NCBI GenBank assembly: GCA_030824095.1
Contig: JAVBYK010000202.1
Location: 1-8,522, forward strand
Source: a bacterium
GTDB lineage: Bacteria > Pseudomonadota > Gammaproteobacteria > Burkholderiales > Burkholderiaceae_C
Reading direction: 5' to 3'
DNA: 8,522 nucleotides
The translations under genes were made by a program, and so were the position numbers. The notes under the pieces are model-generated. The model was not told where the DNA came from. It saw only the letters and a program-made list of their open reading frames with translations, and did no database searches. This document shows positions 5,895 through 8,522 of the stretch, one piece after another (within the stretch, counting starts at the first letter, position 1; each line of letters starts with the position of its first letter).

Positions 5895-7421
5895 ATGCGT
5901 TCCTTGACTCTGCTGACGGCTGTCGCCCCCCTTGTTGCCTTGTTGGGAGGGTGCGCCGCCACCGTGGACAACTCCGTGGCAAAGACGCCCGATCTGAAGC
6001 GTATCCAGCATGTGGTGGTGATCTACGCCGAGAACCACAGTTTTGACAACCTGTACGGCCTGTTTCCCGGTGCCAATGGCATCAGCCGGGCCACGCAGGA
6101 GCAGATGACCCAACTGGACCACGATGGCACGCCGCTGAATGAACTGGTGGTTTTTGGCTCCAACGGCAAACCCGATGATCGGTTCCCGCGCATGCCCAAT
6201 GGGCCATTCCGCATCGATGCGCCACCGGTCAACCGCCCGCCCACCACCATCGTGCCCAGCCCGGTGCACAACTTTTTTCACAACAGGGAACAGATCAACG
6301 GCGGCAAGAACAACCTGTTCGCTGCCATGTCCAATGTGGGCGGCTGGACCATGGGGTATTACGACGGCAGCCAGTTCAAGATGTGGCAATGGGCCAAGGA
6401 CTACACGCTGGCCGACAACTTTTTCATGGGTGCCTTCGGCGGCTCCTACCTGAACCACCAGTACCTGATCTGTGCCTGCGCGCCACGGCATGATTCGGCG
6501 CCGGCCTCGATGCGGGCGCGGCTGGATGCCCAGGGCAAGCTGGAAAAGATGCCCGACTCACCGTCTGCCAATGTGGGCGCGGTCAGGCTCTACAGCGCTG
6601 GCGGTCAGGTCACGCCCGATGGCTATTCGGTCAACACCGCCCAGCCACCCTACCAGCCCAGCGGCATCACGCCGCCGCCGGATGGTCCACGCACCCTGGC
6701 CAACCCGATGGGCGTCAAAATTGGTCGCCATGACCCGGGCGAGCCTGTGCCGCCGCAAACCGCCACTACGATAGGCGACACGCTGTCCGCCAAGGGCGTG
6801 TCCTGGGCCTGGTTCGCCCAAGGCTACAACCAGGCGGTGGAAGACGGCATGCAGGCGCCGGACCAGAAGCGCAAGGTGATCTACCACCGGGGCGACGGCT
6901 CGCCCAACTTCCAGCCGCACCACCAACCCTTCAACTACTTTGCCCGTTTTGCCCCGGGAACGGCCGAGCGCGCGCAGCATCTGCGTGACGGCGACGACTT
7001 CTTGAAGGCGGTGGAGCAGGGCACCTTGCCCGCCGTGAGCTTTTACAAGCCTTCCGGCGTGGACAACCAGCATCCGTCCTACACCGACATCATGACGGGC
7101 GACGCCCACATCAGCAGCCTGCTGGATCGGCTCAAGGCCAGCCCCCAATGGAAGAACATGCTGGTGGTGGTGACCTATGACGAGAACGGCGGCTATTGGG
7201 ACCACGTGCCGCCGCCCAGCGGTCCAGGCTGGGGAGACCGCTTCGGACCGGGTACGCGCATCCCTACGATCCTGATTGGGCCCCATGTGAAGAGGGGCGC
7301 CATTGACTCGACACCGATGGACACCACTTCCATCCTCAAGTTCATCACCCGCCGTTTTGACCTGCAGCCCTTGCCCGGTGTGCGGCAGAAGGCGGGCGAC
7401 CTGACCTCGGCCTTGAACTGA
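5895..7421 (+). CDS. Lipoprotein phosphoesterase, phospholipase C / AcpA family
   Basis: A 508-residue exported hydrolase of the PF04185 phosphoesterase family, which includes bacterial phospholipases C and the Francisella acid phosphatase AcpA. The N terminus is a lipoprotein signal peptide with lipobox L-G-G-C (Cys20). The residue after Cys is Ala, not Asp, so by the E. coli rule it would go to the outer membrane. By analogy with AcpA, metal ligands should include Glu46-Asn47 in YAENHSFDNLYG (44-55) and Asp429-Glu430 in VTYDENGGYWDH (426-437). The likely nucleophile is Ser184 in GGSYLNHQY. The conserved C-terminal pattern G-x-G-T-R-I-P-T-I-L-I-G-P (450-463) is present. Substrate preference (phospholipid or phosphomonoester) cannot be told from sequence. 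The start is chosen because it gives a proper signal peptide. It follows the ROK gene by 40 bp, and its TGA directly abuts the convergent cca stop. Confidence 0.88.
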   Translation: MRSLTLLTAVAPLVALLGGCAATVDNSVAKTPDLKRIQHVVVIYAENHSFDNLYGLFPGANGISRATQEQMTQLDHDGTPLNELVVFGSNGKPDDRFPRMPNGPFRIDAPPVNRPPTTIVPSPVHNFFHNREQINGGKNNLFAAMSNVGGWTMGYYDGSQFKMWQWAKDYTLADNFFMGAFGGSYLNHQYLICACAPRHDSAPASMRARLDAQGKLEKMPDSPSANVGAVRLYSAGGQVTPDGYSVNTAQPPYQPSGITPPPDGPRTLANPMGVKIGRHDPGEPVPPQTATTIGDTLSAKGVSWAWFAQGYNQAVEDGMQAPDQKRKVIYHRGDGSPNFQPHHQPFNYFARFAPGTAERAQHLRDGDDFLKAVEQGTLPAVSFYKPSGVDNQHPSYTDIMTGDAHISSLLDRLKASPQWKNMLVVVTYDENGGYWDHVPPPSGPGWGDRFGPGTRIPTILIGPHVKRGAIDSTPMDTTSILKFITRRFDLQPLPGVRQKAGDLTSALN

Positions 7422-8522
7422 TCAGGCGAGCGGCATGGCCGCCTGGGAAACCGCCTGCACCCGTGCCCGGTGAATCCATTCACCAATCTTGGGGCCGGTA
7501 GCGCCCTCCGCCTGGGCCTGTGCAGCTATCACGTCGGTGGCAACCGACAGCGCCTGCTGCAGCGCCTGTGCCAGTCGCGGGCCTTGCGGGTAGGCCGTGT
7601 CCTGCAGCCCCTGGCGCCCCCTGGCATCGCATTCGCAGGCCAGCAGAACGTCCGCGAAGCGTGCCGGCTTGCGGATTGCATCGCAGCGCTCCAGCAGGCG
7701 CACCACGGCGCCGGCGTTGAGATCGGCGCTGCGGTGGATGTTGCCGTGCTCGCGCGCCACGACCTCGGCCAGTTCCTTGCAGTCCACCGGCACACGCAGG
7801 CGCTGGCACAGCGTGCGCAGCAGGCGCACGCTGCGCTCTTCGTGGCCGATGTGGCGCGGCAGCACATCGACCGGCGTCGTGCCCTTGCCCAGGTCGTGCA
7901 CCAGGCAGGCAAAGCGCACTTCCAGGCTGGTCTTCATGCGGGCGGCCAGGTCCAGCACCAGCATGACGTGCACGCCGGTGTCCACCTCGGGGTGGTGCTC
8001 CGCGCTTTGCGGCACGCCCCAAAGGCGGTCTAGTTCGGGCAGCAGGTGCGCCAGCGCGCCGCAGTCGCGCAGCACGGCGAACATGCGGGATGGCTGGGCC
8101 TCCAGCAGTCCGCGGGAAATCTCCTGCCAGACGCGCTCGGCCACCAGGTGGTCGACGTCGCCAGCGGCCACCATGTCGCGCATCAGATCCATCGTCTCCG
8201 GTGCGACGAGGAAGTCGGTGAAGCGGGCGGCAAAGCGGGCCAGACGCAGGATGCGCACCGGGTCCTCGCGGAAGGCCGGCGTCACATGGCGCAGCACCTT
8301 GTTCGCAATGTCCTGGCGCCCGCCATAGGGGTCGACCAGTGCGCCGCTGGTCTCCCAGCTTGCCGCCAGCGGCAGTCCTTTTGTATCAAATAGGGCATTA
8401 GCCCTCGTCAAATCTGCATGAACAGCTATCGAATTGATAGTGAGATCGCGTCGGGCCAGATCGTCTTCCAGCGTCACATCGGGCGCCGCGTGGACCGCAA
8501 AGCCGCGGTAGCCGGGGGCGGT
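7422..8522 (-). CDS. cca: Multifunctional CCA-adding enzyme (partial, 5' end missing)
   Basis: tRNA nucleotidyltransferase that builds or repairs the 3' CCA end of tRNA. 366 residues are visible; the first ones (GGAVRD and DxD motifs of the polymerase domain) lie outside the window. Seen in order: PGYRGF (3-8), LEDDLARRDLTIN (18-30), DPYGG (64-68), EDPVRILRLARFAAR (86-100), then an HD phosphohydrolase domain with HHPEVDTGVH (176-185) and VHDLGKG (208-214). The HD domain marks the E. coli type, which also has phosphatase and phosphodiesterase activity. A GTG at 8477 could be mistaken for a start, but homology runs through it to the window edge. Between TIN and DPY there are 33 residues, against about 11 in E. 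coli as I recall it. The extra segment coincides with A+T-rich repeat copy B, so a tolerated insertion is likely. Its stop touches that of the phosphoesterase gene. Confidence 0.93.
   Translation of the reverse strand, partial: TAPGYRGFAVHAAPDVTLEDDLARRDLTINSIAVHADLTRANALFDTKGLPLAASWETSGALVDPYGGRQDIANKVLRHVTPAFREDPVRILRLARFAARFTDFLVAPETMDLMRDMVAAGDVDHLVAERVWQEISRGLLEAQPSRMFAVLRDCGALAHLLPELDRLWGVPQSAEHHPEVDTGVHVMLVLDLAARMKTSLEVRFACLVHDLGKGTTPVDVLPRHIGHEERSVRLLRTLCQRLRVPVDCKELAEVVAREHGNIHRSADLNAGAVVRLLERCDAIRKPARFADVLLACECDARGRQGLQDTAYPQGPRLAQALQQALSVATDVIAAQAQAEGATGPKIGEWIHRARVQAVSQAAMPLA
8385..8429 (-). repeat. Dispersed A+T-rich repeat, copy B (inside cca)
   Basis: On the minus strand this 45 bp stretch aligns gaplessly with copy A at 5576-5620 (32 of 45 identical by eye), sharing ATAGCTG, GCAG, the 10-mer ACGAGGGCTA and TTGAT. 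It is read in the same frame as copy A, giving I-A-V-H-A-D-L-T-R-A-N-A-L-F-D. Local base composition is clearly lower in G+C than the rest of cca. It falls where the protein has about 20 residues more than E. coli CCA. Confidence 0.6.

Noticed and set aside
7494..7530. Possible third repeat copy in cca (minus strand ATAGCTGC followed by AGGC and GAGGGC; protein V-I-A-A-Q-A-Q-A-E-G).
   Set aside because: Only the first block matches well, the later blocks are shifted by 2-3 bases, and the length of this region fits the normal C-terminal part of CCA enzymes.
1..8522. Defence system, prophage, insertion sequence, CRISPR array, tRNA or rRNA.
   Set aside because: Nothing on either strand supports any of these; all large frames are explained by housekeeping or metabolic families.

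Overview
This 8.5 kb G+C-rich window looks chromosomal and comes from a betaproteobacterium, most likely a member of the Comamonadaceae (Rhodoferax, Polaromonas or Acidovorax type). The evidence is the style of the housekeeping proteins and two copies of an A+T-rich sequence that I remember as dispersed through genomes of that family. No genus can be fixed without a database search. There is no sign of a phage, insertion sequence, CRISPR array, rRNA or tRNA.

Layout. The left edge (1-348, +) is the last part of a class A penicillin-binding protein (PBP1A type). Converging on it is rsgA (365-1471, -), a ribosome-maturation GTPase. Upstream of rsgA lies a roughly 390 bp region that the large genes do not explain. 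It holds a good promoter facing rsgA, a 5' hairpin, a 13-codon ORF (MIVRTPTPSVLAA) with a near-ideal ribosome binding site, and a downstream hairpin whose 3' arm could pair with any of three copies of the same heptamer. This looks like a translated, possibly attenuating, leader and is the least ordinary part of the window. Diverging from it is a MidA/NDUFAF7-family methyltransferase gene (1863-3017, +). That gene converges with a 1 bp gap on a small secreted protein of the 'Yx(FWY)xxD' family (3019-3393, -).

From 3548 to 7421 four genes follow on the + strand with gaps of 73, 35 and 40 bp: a two-domain VOC (glyoxalase-fold) protein, thioredoxin 2 (trxC), a ROK-family sugar kinase and a predicted lipoprotein phosphoesterase of the phospholipase C / AcpA family. 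Their spacing allows co-transcription, but their functions do not form an obvious pathway. A possible sigma-E-type promoter lies ahead of the VOC gene. The last gene (7422-8522, -, 5' end outside the window) is a multifunctional CCA-adding enzyme with an HD domain. Its stop codon abuts that of the phosphoesterase.

Two gaplessly alignable 45 bp copies of the A+T-rich repeat lie inside coding sequence, one in the ROK kinase gene and one in cca. Both are read in the same frame (I-A-x-x-A-x-x-T-R-A-x-A-x-x-D). In cca the copy coincides with about 20 extra residues relative to the E. coli enzyme, so it looks like an in-frame repeat insertion that the protein tolerates.
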